This document shows, piece after piece, positions 58,730 to 59,134 of a DNA stretch of 59,134 nucleotides. The translations under genes were made by a program, and so were the position numbers. The notes beneath the pieces were generated by a model, which was not told where the DNA came from, did not search any database, and saw only the letters and a list, made by a program, of their open reading frames with translations. Within the stretch, counting starts at the first letter, position 1. Every line of letters begins with the position of its first letter. The DNA is from Chloroherpetonaceae bacterium (GTDB taxonomy: Bacteria > Bacteroidota > Chlorobiia > Chlorobiales > Thermochlorobacteraceae), in the NCBI GenBank assembly GCA_025055975.1, contig JANWWM010000019.1, positions 1-59,134 of the forward strand, in the 5' to 3' direction.

Positions 58730-59134
58730 ATGGATTATACTATTCTTGGCGCTGGCAACAGCGGCATCAACGCTGCTCTTCTTGCAAAAGAACTTGGATA
58801 CAGGGTATTTGTTACAGAAGCAAAGCCACTAGCGGAAGCACATGAGGCTGCTCAGACCTTCGACCGTCATGCAATTGCGTCAGAGTTTGGTGGTCATACA
58901 GATAAAGGCTTACAAGCAGACATTATTATCACTTCACCCGGTATACCGCCATCGCACCCCTTTCTTCAGGAAGCAGCGCGGCGTGGTATTCCTATTATCA
59001 GCGAAGTTGAGTTTGCATGGCGGCATATCAATCCTGAGCAGAATCCTGTCATCGCTATCACCGGCACAAATGGGAAAACAACAACAACAGCACTCATTGC
59101 TCACATTCTGAATTCTTCTGGCAAAAAAGCGATT
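58730..59134 (+). CDS. murD: UDP-N-acetylmuramoyl-L-alanine--D-glutamate ligase, N-terminal part
   Basis: The frame is open from the ATG at 58730 to the window end (135 codons), so the gene is cut at its 3' side. It starts MDYTILGAGNSGINAALLAK, a MurD Rossmann-like N-domain with GxGxSG-type loop (GAGNSG). ITSPGIPPSHPFLQEA gives the family's 'S-P-G-I/V-P' motif and AITGTNGKTTTTALIAHIL the ATP-binding P-loop (about 113-131). MurD adds D-glutamate in peptidoglycan precursor synthesis. The ATG is chosen because family homology begins there. It follows the copper-protein gene after a 135-base spacer in which I see nothing. Confidence 0.9.
   Translation, partial: MDYTILGAGNSGINAALLAKELGYRVFVTEAKPLAEAHEAAQTFDRHAIASEFGGHTDKGLQADIIITSPGIPPSHPFLQEAARRGIPIISEVEFAWRHINPEQNPVIAITGTNGKTTTTALIAHILNSSGKKAI

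Overview
The window looks like DNA from the Bacteroidota-Chlorobiota (FCB) group, and probably a metagenomic or draft contig. Pointers are a CarboxypepD_reg-type TonB-dependent receptor, several promoters of the TAnnTTTG type, many lipoproteins, and start codons that often lack a strong ribosome binding site. I cannot name the species. Most of the window (1 to about 56,480) is G+C-rich with a strong preference for GCG, CGC and TTC codons. The last 2.6 kb is clearly different in base and codon use (hand counts of one 60-base line each: 38 G+C at 37021, 30 G+C at 57361). The change falls inside the metY coding sequence.

Layout. 1-2003: a truncated Rpn-type nuclease and serS. 2004-2464: repeat-rich spacer ending in a four-unit, 11-bp-period CTTAAC array against a TAnnTTTG promoter, which I read as a Pho box. 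It drives a TonB-dependent receptor and a beta-helix-like lipoprotein (2465-6990). 7065-13340: housekeeping genes (FAH-family hydrolase, 5-formyl-THF cyclo-ligase, hemL, HtrA protease, LolD-type ATPase, RRM protein). 13406-16366: tRNA-Val, an arsenosugar-type peroxidase-like/ArsS pair, a GNAT enzyme and murI. 16510-19684: M61 peptidase and der. 19799-23445: a tight four-gene unit (DUF429, a small unknown, a DUF4032 kinase-like protein, and a membrane protein with a GrpE-like tail). 23514-31218: gpx, uvrC, an orphan RND pump and a Gcr-family membrane protein. 31477-37867: unknown membrane protein, TSUP transporter, EVE protein, and an 1115-aa metalloprotease-propeller-barrel fusion. 37907-44234: purB, then a flippase-like/GT2/deacetylase/GT2/DMT run probably making a glycolipid or glycan. 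44533-52640: lipoprotein, surface-glycan genes (2OG oxygenase, methyltransferase, GmhB-like phosphatase, FkbM methyltransferase, GT9), glgA and an orphan sugar ABC permease. 52724-55267: small unknowns, DUF6580, ferrochelatase-like protein.

The strongest candidate for an undescribed system is at 56752-57020 (minus strand), in front of metY (O-acetylhomoserine sulfhydrylase). It has a sigma70-like promoter, a 40-codon ORF with a run of Met and Cys codons (MMPMCMMMCCCC), an 11-bp antiterminator pairing that starts just after that run, and a 13-bp intrinsic terminator with a U-tract. Together these have every part of a ribosome-mediated attenuator sensing charged tRNA-Met and tRNA-Cys, placed before the enzyme that makes homocysteine. 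Beyond it lie a lipoprotein joining a cytochrome-like domain to a PHM-type copper fold, and the start of murD.

Interspersed inverted repeats (GTCATTCYGA... / ...GAATCCA units) occupy five of the larger gaps in the G+C-rich part. None are visible in the last 2.6 kb.
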